From assembly GCF_049445795.1 (NCBI RefSeq), contig NZ_JBMSDT010000003.1, positions 310,001-374,000 of the forward strand: 64,000 nt of DNA. The letters run 5' to 3'. The DNA comes from Larkinella sp049445795. Lineage in GTDB: Bacteria; Bacteroidota; Bacteroidia; Cytophagales; Spirosomataceae. Below, one piece after another: positions 9,135 to 17,588 of the stretch. Every line of letters starts with the position of its first letter. Position 1 is the first letter of the stretch. The position numbers and the translations under genes were made by a program. The notes under the pieces are model-generated. The model was not told where the DNA came from and ran no database searches. It was given only the letters and a program-made list of their open reading frames with translations.

Positions 9135-10511
9135 TTAATAAATTTCGTTCAGGCCGAAAATGGGCTTGTTGGTTTTCCATTTTCCCCGCGTGAAGTCGGG
9201 AATGTCAACGGGTTTGCTACCCTGCGCGATGGATTGTTCGGATAGCGGGCTGATGGCGCTCCAGGCGGCCGCGTCGTACACGTCGATCGGCGGAGCCACC
9301 TGCGCTTTGATGGATTCGATAAATGCCCGCAACACGAAGAAGTCGATGCCGCCGTGGCCGCCACTCTGGGCGGTTTTGCCGTGCTGTTTCCAGAGCGGGT
9401 GGTCGTACTTCTCCTGATACGATTGGAATGGTTCCCACTGGTGCGGTTTGGGGCTCACGCCTTCGAGGTAAATCGTTTTGCCGTCGTCCATCCAGATGCC
9501 CTGCGTTCCCTGCGCCCGGAAGCCGAGCGAATAGGGCCGGGGCGAGTTGGTGTCGTGCATAATCACGATGTTTTCGCCGTTGGCGCACTGCACCATCGTT
9601 GTGACGACATCGCCGAGTTTGAAATTGACTTTGGCGTTCGGGTGATCTTTACCGCCTTTATCAACAACATATTTGTGCAAACCGCGCGCTTGGGTGGCCA
9701 TCGACGTCAGCCGGACAAACTGGTTTCCCCGGTTGATGTTGAGCCAGTGCGCTACCGGGCCAAGGCCGTGCGTGGGGTACAGATCGCCGTTGCGATCGAC
9801 AGAGTGCTGCGTCCGCCAGCGGGCTTCCGAATAGCCTTTTGCCCCAAATTCGGCCCCGATACCGCTGATCGATTTACCGTCGTTGAACTTGATATTGCGC
9901 AAATCGTGCTGATACCCGCAGTGGGCGTAGAGCATTTCGCCGAACATGCCCTGCCGAATCATATTCAAAACCGCCAGCACGTCGCGCCGGTAGCAGACGT
10001 TTTCCAGGATCATGCAATGCGAGCCGGTTTTCTCAAATGTATTGACCAGATCCCAGGATTCTTTGAGCGTCACGGTGGCCGAGACTTCGACGCCCGCGTA
10101 TTTCCCGGCTTTCATCGTGGCAACAGCCATCGGAACGTGCCATTCCCAGGGCGTGGCAATCACGACGCCGTCGATGTCGTCGCGCTTGAGCATGTTCAGA
10201 AAATCTTCGCTACCTTTCGTATAGGCCACCGGTGCTTTTTTGCCGCTTTTTTCGATGAGAGCGTTGGTGCGGCTGATGGCATCCGGGTCCGGGTCGCAAA
10301 TGGCCGTAATGACCACATCATCGCGGAGCAACGCCTGATGGACGTGGGTGCGGCCGCGGGATCCGACCCCGATGAAGGCCAGCCGGACCTGCGACAAAGC
10401 GGTCGGCTGGGGGGCGGCTGTGGCCGGTTCGAACAAGGACGGAATCAGCGGGACGGCCGCCGTACTGAGGGCGGCCGTGCGCAGAAAGTTTCGGCGGGAT
10501 GAAGTCTGCAT
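9135..10511 (-). CDS. Tat-exported Gfo/Idh/MocA-family protein, GH109-like
   Basis: The 458-residue protein begins with a twin-arginine signal (SRRNFLRTAA, residues 5-14) and an Ala-rich cleavage region near 30-33. A Rossmann motif follows (LAFIGVGSRGRTHVHQAL, ICDPD), then ATPWEWH, ENVCYRRDVLAVLNMIRQG, GDLYPTHGLGPVAHWLNINRG and a C-terminal HGGIDFFVLRAFIES. These segments correspond well to GH109 alpha-N-acetylgalactosaminidases, which use a tightly bound NAD in a hydride-transfer mechanism. A generic Gfo/Idh/MocA dehydrogenase is the alternative. It is the first gene of a three-gene operon with DUF3472 and a GHMP kinase, divergent from a LacI regulator. Confidence 0.88.
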   Translation of the reverse strand: MQTSSRRNFLRTAALSTAAVPLIPSLFEPATAAPQPTALSQVRLAFIGVGSRGRTHVHQALLRDDVVITAICDPDPDAISRTNALIEKSGKKAPVAYTKGSEDFLNMLKRDDIDGVVIATPWEWHVPMAVATMKAGKYAGVEVSATVTLKESWDLVNTFEKTGSHCMILENVCYRRDVLAVLNMIRQGMFGEMLYAHCGYQHDLRNIKFNDGKSISGIGAEFGAKGYSEARWRTQHSVDRNGDLYPTHGLGPVAHWLNINRGNQFVRLTSMATQARGLHKYVVDKGGKDHPNAKVNFKLGDVVTTMVQCANGENIVIMHDTNSPRPYSLGFRAQGTQGIWMDDGKTIYLEGVSPKPHQWEPFQSYQEKYDHPLWKQHGKTAQSGGHGGIDFFVLRAFIESIKAQVAPPIDVYDAAAWSAISPLSEQSIAQGSKPVDIPDFTRGKWKTNKPIFGLNEIY

Positions 10512-10723
10512 GGGAACGGTTTACGGGTTGGAGTCGCGTTAGAAGAGACGGTTAGACAACAGAGAAAAGACAGGAGACGAACGTTCTACGTTTTAGGCAA
10601 CGAGTCGCTTGTCGAGTGTCTTTCCTCCTTTGTCTGATTTTAAAAATGAAATTTGGGTTAGTTGGGTGCCGAAAATTGGAGAAAAACCAGCTGCGAATCA
10701 ATCCAGGCCAGACACCATCTGGC

Positions 10724-10731
10724 TAAATTTG
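10724..10731 (+). promoter_or_regulatory. Candidate -7 element for the LacI-family gene
   Basis: TAAATTTG matches TAnnTTTG exactly. A start site about 5-7 nt downstream would place the tandem operator inside the transcribed leader, a geometry suited to autorepression by roadblock. No clear -33 element is visible. Confidence 0.4.
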
Positions 10732-10743
10732 ACGATTTCGGAG

Positions 10744-10783
10744 TGTGCAAACGTTTGTTCTGGCTTGTGCAAACGTTTGTTCT
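10744..10783. promoter_or_regulatory. Tandem LacI-type operator
   Basis: The 18-mer TGTGCAAACGTTTGTTCT occurs twice, at 10744-10761 and 10766-10783, exactly 22 bp apart (about two helical turns). Each copy contains the perfect palindrome CAAACGTTTG with a central CG, the classic core of LacI/GalR-family operators. The pair lies 66 bp upstream of the LacI-family start and between the divergent promoters, so it is the obvious binding site for that regulator. Confidence 0.8.
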
Positions 10784-10848
10784 TTACCGAAGAAAATTTT
10801 GCAAGAACCGGAAAGGAAAGTACATTGTAAGGCTGATTACGACCCGTC

Positions 10849-11871
10849 ATGAAGGATGTCATTACCATTAAGGAGATCGCCCGGAAATTGAACGTGTCGC
10901 CGTCGACGGTGTCGCGGGCGTTGCAAAACCATCCGCGCATCAGCCTCCACACTCGTGAGGCCGTGCATGCGCTGGCCGATCAGTTGAAGTATCTGCCCAG
11001 CGCAACGGCCCGGAATCTGAAGCGGGGCCGGACAGGTGTCATCGGCATGGTGTTGCCCGAAATCCGCGAGAATTTTTTCTCCGAAGTGATCAATGGCGTC
11101 GAAGAACTGGCGTTTGAACATAATGTGACGGTAGCGCTTTACCAGTCGCACGATCAGTTTGAACGCGAAAAACAGATTCTAACGGTGCTGGCTTCCAACC
11201 GGGTCGATGGCGTGCTGCTGTCGGTGGCAAAGGAAACCCAGCAGATTCACCACATTCAGGAATTGCTGGACCGGCAGATTCCATTGGTGCTGTTCGACCG
11301 GATTCCGCCCAACCTGTCGGCACACCGGGTGGAGTGCAACATGGAAAAGGGCGCTTATGAAGCTACCAAATGGCTGGCCCGGCGCGGACACCAGCTTATC
11401 GCGCTACTCAACGGCCCCCACGCGCTCGTGGCAAGTGAAGAACGCTACCGGGGCTACATCACTGCCCTGGTGGAAGAAGGCCTGCCGGTCGAAAACGCAC
11501 TGATCAAACGGGTGGACCTGACGACCCCGGATGTTTTCCTGAAAATGAACCAACTGCTGTCGGCACCGACCCGGCCGGATGCAGTTTTAGCATTCAACGA
11601 TTACGTGGCGCTGGATGCCATGCAGGTCTGCCGGAACCACGGGCTGGTCGTCAATCAGGACATTTCGTTCGTCAGTTTTGCTAATCTGCCGCTCACTACT
11701 TACCTCGAACACCCGCCGTTAGCCTCGGTCGAACAGCATCCGTACCAAATCGGGTTCATGGCCGCCGACATTCTGCTGAAGGTCATCAACGGCGACACGG
11801 CACCCGATGATTTTCAGAAAATTGTGCTGGAACCGGAATTGGTAGTGCGGGCACAAAATACGGTTCTGTAA
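10849..11871 (+). CDS. LacI-family transcriptional regulator
   Basis: The 340-residue protein has an N-terminal helix-turn-helix (ITIKEIARKLNVSPSTVSRAL, with hinge helix region YLPSATARNLKRG near residue 55) and a periplasmic-binding-protein-like effector domain (GVIGMVLPEI, NRVDGVLLSVA, PLVLFDRIPP, RPDAVLAFNDYVALDAM, LASVEQHPYQIG). It should repress the divergent GH109/DUF3472/GHMP-kinase operon, and probably itself, through the tandem operator at 10744-10783, with release by a sugar or phosphosugar from that pathway. Length is usual for the family. Confidence 0.93.
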   Translation: MKDVITIKEIARKLNVSPSTVSRALQNHPRISLHTREAVHALADQLKYLPSATARNLKRGRTGVIGMVLPEIRENFFSEVINGVEELAFEHNVTVALYQSHDQFEREKQILTVLASNRVDGVLLSVAKETQQIHHIQELLDRQIPLVLFDRIPPNLSAHRVECNMEKGAYEATKWLARRGHQLIALLNGPHALVASEERYRGYITALVEEGLPVENALIKRVDLTTPDVFLKMNQLLSAPTRPDAVLAFNDYVALDAMQVCRNHGLVVNQDISFVSFANLPLTTYLEHPPLASVEQHPYQIGFMAADILLKVINGDTAPDDFQKIVLEPELVVRAQNTVL

Positions 11872-11953
11872 CCGGCCGCTTGCTCAAAAAGGCGGGTCGT
11901 TAGGTGGCATGCGTCCAATTTTAGTATCTTGCCGCCCGAAAAAACCTATTCCC

Positions 11954-12487
11954 ATGAACCTATTTTTTCCTTCCCGCTTTGGCGTTCTGCGTCGTTTTGC
12001 CGCCCTCTCGCTGGGCGTTCTTGTTAGTGTACTGGTCGGTCTGACCGCTCAGGCCCAATCCAAAACCGGCTCCCTGGCCGACGTCAGCTTCATGGAAGGC
12101 CGTTGGCGCGGCACGTTCAACGGCGGGCCGATCGATGCCGCCTGGGCTGCTCCGGAAGGTGACAATCTCGCCGGTTTTATGCGCATGATGAAGGACAACA
12201 AGGTGACGATGTACGAGCTGCTCATTTTCGAACAAACCGAGCAGGGGCCGATCGTACTCGTCAAACACTTCAAACCGGGGCTGATCGGTTCCGAAGAAAA
12301 AGACGTGTCGGACCGGTATTCGTTCGTCGAAGCGAAAAAGAACCAGGCGTTGTTTGAAAAATCCGACGGCTCGGTTCGGATCATCTACGAAAAGCGGTCG
12401 GACAACCAGCTCGTCATCCAGCGCGGCCGCAAAGAAGGCGACAAGTGGGCGTTCGCCGATTTGTTTGTGTTTAATCGGGTGAAGTAG
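11954..12487 (+). CDS. DUF6265-family exported protein
   Basis: The ATG at 11954 (MNLFFPSRFGVLRRFAALSLG) gives 177 residues with a signal peptide ending near AQAQ; the upstream extension to 11909 lacks purpose. The mature part (SFMEGRWRGTFNGGPIDAAW, DNLAGFMRMMKDNKVTMYELL, PIVLVKHFKPGL, KWAFADLFVFNRVK) matches the DUF6265 small beta-barrel pattern seen in exported Bacteroidota proteins. Function is unknown. A TATCTTG element at 11925-11931 is a possible -7 box. A hairpin terminator follows at 12534. Confidence 0.8.
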   Translation: MNLFFPSRFGVLRRFAALSLGVLVSVLVGLTAQAQSKTGSLADVSFMEGRWRGTFNGGPIDAAWAAPEGDNLAGFMRMMKDNKVTMYELLIFEQTEQGPIVLVKHFKPGLIGSEEKDVSDRYSFVEAKKNQALFEKSDGSVRIIYEKRSDNQLVIQRGRKEGDKWAFADLFVFNRVK

Positions 12488-12533
12488 AACCGCCCTTAGT
12501 AAAAACGCTCGATCCTCAGAATTTTCTCTTCAA

Positions 12534-12560
12534 CGGCGGGTGGAACGACCCGCCGGTTTT
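12534..12560 (+). terminator. Rho-independent terminator after the DUF6265 gene
   Basis: Perfect 8-bp stem CGGCGGGT (12534-12541) with ACCCGCCG (12548-12555), loop of 6 nt, followed by GTTTT. It lies 46 bp after the DUF6265 stop and separates it from the metallo-beta-lactamase-fold gene. Confidence 0.75.
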
Positions 12561-12776
12561 GTAACCTGAAGGGCAGGGCATTCCAATAGCCTTTGCGCAC
12601 ACCAGAGCGATAAGCCTACGGAGCAACCCGGGTTTGTCATACGCAGACACGGGTCAGTATTTTCGGCACGGTTCGAACCAATGAGGCTATGGCCCTTGTT
12701 TTTACGGCCCGAGCCGGAACTCCCCGGAAAATCAGGGTGTTTCCAACCGAGCGCCCGACGGGCCGCTCCCTGCCGT

Positions 12777-13910
12777 ATGAAGAAAATCCTGAAAAGAATG
12801 GTTCTGGTCATCGTTTCCCTGTTGGGCCTGCTCACCCTGTCCGTTGTTGCTTTTGTAAACTTTAGCCCGCAGTTTGGCGCCACCCCCACCGGTGAGCGGT
12901 TGAAGCGGATGCAGGCATCGCCGAATTACAAAGACGGCACGTTTCAGAATCTGGTCCCGACCAGCATCGATATGTCAATGGGCCAGATGATTTCGGCGAC
13001 CTGGAAAATGCTGACAGGCGTACCGGGCGCTGAGCCAGTCGATACTTTTCAGACCGTGCCGCTGGATGTGAAGCGGTTTGAGGGTGATGGCGGTCCGGAA
13101 CACGTGGCCGTCAGTTGGTTCGGGCACTCGTCGCTGCTGATTCGGATTCAGGGGAAAACGCTGCTGACCGACCCGGTTTTTGGCGAACGGGCGTCGTTTG
13201 CGTCGTTTTCCGGGCCAAAGCGGTTTCCGTACGACCATTATATGAACGTGGACGAACTGCCGCACGTCGATGCCGTCGTCATGTCGCACGATCATTACGA
13301 CCACCTGGACTACGAAACGTTTACGAAGCTGAAAGGCAAGGTCAGCCGGTTTTTTGTGCCGCTCGGTGTGGGCGTGCACCTCGAAAAATGGGGCATCGCG
13401 CCGGAGCAGATTACCGAACTCGACTGGCACGAATCGGCCAAACTGGGCAATCTGACCTTGATTTGTGCCCCCGCCCGGCACTTTTCCGGCCGTGGCCTGA
13501 CCAACCGGAACGGCACGCTCTGGGCGTCGTGGGTGTTGCAGGGAACGCAAAAAAAGGTGTATTACGGGGGCGATACCGGCTACTATCCGGGCCTGAAAAC
13601 CGTCGGCGAGCAGTACGGCCCGTTCGACCTGGCGATGCTCGAATGCGGGGCCTACAATGAAGCCTGGATCGACATTCACATGCTGCCCGAGCAAACCGCC
13701 CAGGCCCAACTCGACGTCAAAGCGAACGTGCTGCTGCCGATTCACTGGGCGAAATTCAACCTCGCGCTGCACACCTGGCAGGACCCCATCGAGCGATTGG
13801 TGAAGAAATCGGCCGAACTGGGCACGACGATTACCACGCCCCGGATTGGCGAAGTGGTGGTGCTGGACGCTCCGCTGCCCGCCGAACACTGGTGGGAACG
13901 TTACCACTAA
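12777..13910 (+). CDS. Metallo-beta-lactamase-fold hydrolase, UlaG/NAPE-PLD-like
   Basis: The start at 12777 (MKKILKRMVLVIVSLLGLL) gives 377 residues with an N-terminal membrane anchor or signal; the open frame runs 32 codons further upstream without signal character. The core shows SWFGHSSLLIRIQGKTLLTDPVFG, the metal-binding motif MSHDHYDHLD, PARHFSGRG, YYGGDTGYYPG and LPIHWAKFNLALHTW. This set is characteristic of the UlaG/NAPE-phospholipase-D branch of the superfamily. The substrate, a lactone or phospholipid-like ester, cannot be decided. Its stop codon overlaps that of the convergent histidine kinase gene. Confidence 0.88.
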   Translation: MKKILKRMVLVIVSLLGLLTLSVVAFVNFSPQFGATPTGERLKRMQASPNYKDGTFQNLVPTSIDMSMGQMISATWKMLTGVPGAEPVDTFQTVPLDVKRFEGDGGPEHVAVSWFGHSSLLIRIQGKTLLTDPVFGERASFASFSGPKRFPYDHYMNVDELPHVDAVVMSHDHYDHLDYETFTKLKGKVSRFFVPLGVGVHLEKWGIAPEQITELDWHESAKLGNLTLICAPARHFSGRGLTNRNGTLWASWVLQGTQKKVYYGGDTGYYPGLKTVGEQYGPFDLAMLECGAYNEAWIDIHMLPEQTAQAQLDVKANVLLPIHWAKFNLALHTWQDPIERLVKKSAELGTTITTPRIGEVVVLDAPLPAEHWWERYH

Positions 13911-15856
13911 ACCGGCAACCGAACCATCATTTCGGTGTATTGCCCAGCCTCGGTTTCGACCTCAATGGTTCCGCCGTGCCCTTTCGTGATGATGTCGTAC
14001 GAAAGCGAGAGGCCCAAACCGGTGCCTTCGCCGGTGGGTTTGGTCGTGAAAAACGGCTGGTAAATTTTGTTGATCACCTCCGGTGGGATGCCCATGCCGT
14101 TGTCGCGCACCCGCAACTCCACGGCCCCGTCGACCAGCGCGGTGCGGACGGTCACGTTGGGCGAAAACCGGGCATCCTGCCGTTGTTTCTGCTGCACGGC
14201 GTAAAAGGCGTTGTTGTACAGATTCAGCAACACACGCCCGATTTCCTGCGGCACTAGGTTCACCTTGCCCACCTTCGGGTCAAATTCGGTCGTCATTTGC
14301 GCCTGAAAGTCTTTGGAACGGGCGCGTAAACCGTGGTACGACAGGCGCAGATATTCGTCGGCCAGGGCGTTGAGGTCGGTGGGCTGCTTCTGGCCGGTGC
14401 TGGCTCGGCTGTGTTCGAGCATGGCCTTGACGATGGCGTCGGCGCGTTTGCCGTGGTGCGCAATTTTCGCCAGATTCTGGCTGATGTCGGTGGCGATTTC
14501 GGCCGCGCCGTTGACGGGCAATCCGGCCATTTCCTCTTTCAGCTCTTCCACCAGCTCGACCGAGACTTCCGAAAAATTATTGACAAAGTTGAGCGGATTC
14601 TGAATTTCATGCGCAATTCCGGCCATCAACTCGCCCAGCGAAGCCATTTTTTCGGCTTGGATCAACTGCGTCTGCGTTTGCCGGAGATCAGCGATGGTTT
14701 GCTGCAACACCTGTTTCTGTTCTTCCAGTGCCCGGTTGGCGGCCCGTTTCTGCCAGTTACTCCGAACCAGCAAGACCGACGAGAACACAAACAGCCCGAG
14801 GCAGCCCGTCAGGCCAAACAACAGCAGTTGCTGGCGTTTGTTTTCTTGTGCCTTAAGTTGCTGATCTTTTTGCAAAAGCTTTACCTCGGCTTCTTTCTGC
14901 TTCATGTTCTGTTCGTAAGTCAGCGCAGCCAGCCGCCGGGAGGTCACTTCGGCCGACAGGCTGTCCTTATAAGCTACATACCGCTGGTAATACTGGTAGG
15001 CTTTTTCGTAGTCGCCCTGTTTGGCGAAGGTGGTGCTCAAATTCTTGTTGGCATCCCGTTGTTTTTTCTGCTGGCTTAGCTGCCGGATGTCCGGTTGTTT
15101 GGGCTGATCGGAATTAATCAGGCTGTTGAGCCATTTGTCGTTGTAATGAACGTCGAACCGAAAATTCGGTACATCCGGTATTTTTACGCTGGTGACGCCG
15201 GGAGCCGTAATGTCCAGTTTGGGAGGAGCGGTTTTGAACGAAATGTTCTCGTCGGCCGGAGCAGCCGGTTTTTTTCGGCCTTCGGCTTCCGGTCGACTGC
15301 GATCTTCGGCCGGGTGATCGGTCCGGTTTCCCACGATGACTTTCGGATTCCGCAGCCGACGGATAACCACGGCCAGCGGGCTGTAAAACGGGGTCAAAAG
15401 CGGAATATGCGGAACATCCCATTTGCGCTGCATCCGACCAATGTTTTGCATCAACCAGGCCGCTTCCAGCGGATCGCTCACCTGTTTGGTCAGTTCGAGG
15501 GCTTCCCGAAGCAACTCTTTGCCCCGGGCGGTCTGCTCGTCTTCCAGGTAAAGGCCCGCCAGGTGGCACATCGCCAGCACTTCCCCCTCTTTAAAACCCG
15601 CCTGACGGGTAGCCGCGAGCAGGGCATCGGCTTCTTCCTCCGAACCGTCTCCCACAAGCTGTTCGAGCTGACGCTTTAATTGAAGGTTCGGCGACTGATC
15701 GGTCCGTTTTTCCGGTTTTTGGGGAACTTCGGGGTCCGGTATATTCACCACAGTCTGCGCCGGGGACGCGGTGATGACCAGCCAGGCCAGAAAAAAGCCA
15801 AGCAGCCGAATCGGGACAGAAAACCGACTCCATAACGGAAAGAAAGAGGAAGCCAT
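13907..15856 (-). CDS. Sensor histidine kinase with periplasmic helical/TPR-like sensor
   Basis: I prefer the ATG at 15856 (MASSFFPLWSRFSVPIRLLG, signal peptide ending near ASPAQ), giving 649 residues; an ATG at 15898 or the longer frame to 16000 are alternatives. A helical TPR-like periplasmic region with a Pro/Lys-rich insert is followed by a transmembrane helix (QLLLFGLTGCLGLFVF), a coiled coil, and the HisKA box AGIAHEIQNPLNFVNNF with the phosphoacceptor His at about residue 416. The ATPase boxes are LLNLYNNAFYAVQ, RDNGMGIP and GEGTGLGLSLSYDI. No response regulator is adjacent, so it is an orphan kinase. Its TAG and the convergent gene's TAA overlap. Confidence 0.9.
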   Translation of the reverse strand: MASSFFPLWSRFSVPIRLLGFFLAWLVITASPAQTVVNIPDPEVPQKPEKRTDQSPNLQLKRQLEQLVGDGSEEEADALLAATRQAGFKEGEVLAMCHLAGLYLEDEQTARGKELLREALELTKQVSDPLEAAWLMQNIGRMQRKWDVPHIPLLTPFYSPLAVVIRRLRNPKVIVGNRTDHPAEDRSRPEAEGRKKPAAPADENISFKTAPPKLDITAPGVTSVKIPDVPNFRFDVHYNDKWLNSLINSDQPKQPDIRQLSQQKKQRDANKNLSTTFAKQGDYEKAYQYYQRYVAYKDSLSAEVTSRRLAALTYEQNMKQKEAEVKLLQKDQQLKAQENKRQQLLLFGLTGCLGLFVFSSVLLVRSNWQKRAANRALEEQKQVLQQTIADLRQTQTQLIQAEKMASLGELMAGIAHEIQNPLNFVNNFSEVSVELVEELKEEMAGLPVNGAAEIATDISQNLAKIAHHGKRADAIVKAMLEHSRASTGQKQPTDLNALADEYLRLSYHGLRARSKDFQAQMTTEFDPKVGKVNLVPQEIGRVLLNLYNNAFYAVQQKQRQDARFSPNVTVRTALVDGAVELRVRDNGMGIPPEVINKIYQPFFTTKPTGEGTGLGLSLSYDIITKGHGGTIEVETEAGQYTEMMVRLPV

Positions 15857-16037
15857 AGGACTTTGCGTATGGATAAACCGTAACAACAACCGCGTCATGA
15901 GCCGCCGTTTGCAGACAAAAACCGGATTGAGCTGCAACGCCCTCTGAACCCAACGGAAGCGTTTTAGCAAGTTATCAAAACCGTGCGAATTTTGGACCAA
16001 AGGGCAATTGATCGGTCTTCGTTCGTTAGCTGACCGA

Positions 16038-17387
16038 TTACAGCCGGTCGATCAAACCGTTCATTAATTCGACAAAGTACGCCCCGTTGCCCGGCCCAAA
16101 CCAGTTCATCGTCTGTATTTCGTAGGATTTTCGGTGGTAATACTGGTCCGGCGTGATGTAACCGACGTAGCCACCGTTGAAACTCGTGACCATCAGGTTC
16201 AGGCCTTTTCGGTCGGTTTGTCGTTTCAGCGGAGCTACCAATTCGCCCGAAAAGTCGCAGGGTGTACCGAGCAAGACCGTCTGCCCAATCCGCAGGGCTT
16301 TCAGATCGGACGCATAATCGCCATAAACCGCATAAAACAGCCACGGACGCACCCGCCAGCCGTCGAGCACCCGGGCGTGGGGTTCGCGCAGGGCGAGCGG
16401 CAGGGTCAGGAGTTCGAGTGTGCTGTCCGGCGCGGTTTTCAGTTGCGGCAAGGCCGGAACAATTCGGGCGGTCAGGCTGTCGGCGTAGGTTCGGATGGTT
16501 TTAAAAATGTTCGGATATTCCTGCGCTTTCGCGCCGGTGCTGCCCACCGACCCGGCCATGAAAGCCACAAAACCGCCTGACTTTTTTTCGAGTTGATCGA
16601 CCAGCACGCCCGGATAATCGCGGCTCAGGTAGTCGGCATCCGACGCCCGGAAAAGCGTGGCATGACCGCCATAGGTGCAAAGAAGCGCCGATTCGCCGGT
16701 TTTTTTCCGGAGCTTCAGCAACCGGATGGTACCGTCGACCTGACCGATGTTGTTCATCCGGTTATGGACCAGCTCGGGAGCCGCCACCTGCGTATACCCC
16801 ACTTCGGTCGGAGCCAGGTGCTGCTGTGCCAGCGTAATCGATTTCAAAATGGCGTTGGTGATGTGATCGACGACGCGCTGGTCGAAGTCGCCCGCGAACA
16901 AACCGCCCACCAGACCGGGTGCCCAGCCGCCGAGGCTGTTATGGCTGTGAATAGCGCCCGTGAACACATTCTCCCACCGAAATCCGATTTCCGGCAATCT
17001 TTTTTTCAGTTGTTCTGTTACAGTTGGGGGCGTAATCAGCAAATCCAGCGCCACCAGCGCTACTTTGGTGCTGCCGTTGTTCAGGACGATGGTTCGGACG
17101 TAGACCGAATCGCTGACGACCGACCAGTGCTTGCCTTTGCGAACACCGTAGCCACCTGTCGAGGTTGTAAATGAGGGCGTTAGATTGACTTTGGCCCAAC
17201 CGGCCTGCAAAGCGGTTTGGGGGCGGGGCGGTTTCGGAAGGTGCCCAAGCCGTTGCCGGGTCTGGGCGTAAAACTCGGTTTGTTGGTAGGGAGTGTCGCT
17301 AACAGGTGCCAGGCTGACGGCCAGGAACAGCAGCACTATCCCGACCAGGCCCAGGAATATTTTTAAGAGGATACGGAGGTATTTCAT
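16038..17387 (-). CDS. Neutral/alkaline ceramidase-like hydrolase
   Basis: The ATG at 17387 (MKYLRILLKIFLGLVGIVLLF) is preferred over the TTG at 17396; the 449-residue protein has an N-terminal membrane anchor at 4-26. The rest matches the N-terminal domain of neutral non-lysosomal ceramidases: AGWAKVNLTPSF, TGGYGVRKGKH, VRTIVLNNGSTKVALVALDLL, FTGAIHSHNSLGGWAPG (the His pair is the zinc region), and CTYGGHATLFRASD. The usual C-terminal immunoglobulin-like domain appears to be missing, since the family is normally well over 600 residues. Substrate could be ceramide-like sphingolipids, which many Bacteroidota make. It is divergent from the mla genes. Confidence 0.8.
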   Translation of the reverse strand: MKYLRILLKIFLGLVGIVLLFLAVSLAPVSDTPYQQTEFYAQTRQRLGHLPKPPRPQTALQAGWAKVNLTPSFTTSTGGYGVRKGKHWSVVSDSVYVRTIVLNNGSTKVALVALDLLITPPTVTEQLKKRLPEIGFRWENVFTGAIHSHNSLGGWAPGLVGGLFAGDFDQRVVDHITNAILKSITLAQQHLAPTEVGYTQVAAPELVHNRMNNIGQVDGTIRLLKLRKKTGESALLCTYGGHATLFRASDADYLSRDYPGVLVDQLEKKSGGFVAFMAGSVGSTGAKAQEYPNIFKTIRTYADSLTARIVPALPQLKTAPDSTLELLTLPLALREPHARVLDGWRVRPWLFYAVYGDYASDLKALRIGQTVLLGTPCDFSGELVAPLKRQTDRKGLNLMVTSFNGGYVGYITPDQYYHRKSYEIQTMNWFGPGNGAYFVELMNGLIDRL

Positions 17388-17453
17388 GATTTTCAACTAT
17401 CAAATGTAGCAAAATCTAACCTTGTATCCTCAAATTCAGTTTATAGGAAGTCT

Positions 17454-17580
17454 GTTTACGGTTTATAGTTTTCAGTATACGGGTTTCAGTTGCTCCGCTA
17501 GTTGAAAACACGCAGTCAGTAAGCCGTCAACTGAATACCGTATACTGAAAACCGTAAACCAAGTACCCGTATACTGACAA
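17454..17580. repeat. Heptamer-phased inverted repeat upstream of mlaE
   Basis: The left arm reads GTTTACG, GTTTATA, GTTTTCA, GTATACG, GGTTTCA. The complement of the right arm (17528-17559) reads GTTTACG, GTTTTCA, GTATACG, GTATTCA. The arms match except that the left one holds one extra 7-nt word (GTTTATA), so they differ by whole words. A further GTATACG lies in the complement of 17561-17580. The element ends 8 bp before the mlaE ATG, between two divergent genes, so it cannot be a simple terminator. Confidence 0.75.
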
Positions 17581-17588
17581 TCTGACTA

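Larger units (their letters stand above)
10512..10848. other. Divergent control region between GH109-like operon and lacI-type gene
   Basis: This 337-bp gap drives both the minus-strand sugar operon and the plus-strand LacI-family gene. It contains a TAAATTTG element at 10724-10731 on the plus strand and the tandem operator described separately. I see no small gene in it and no clear -7 element for the minus-strand operon. Confidence 0.6.

Noticed and set aside
9354..10502. Plus-strand open frame of 382 codons antisense to the GH109-like gene
   Set aside because: A composition shadow of the true gene, with no start context and no motif.
12671..12682. GGTTCGAACC, resembling a tRNA T-arm
   Set aside because: The flanking bases do not form a 5-bp T stem and no acceptor, D or anticodon arms can be placed around it.
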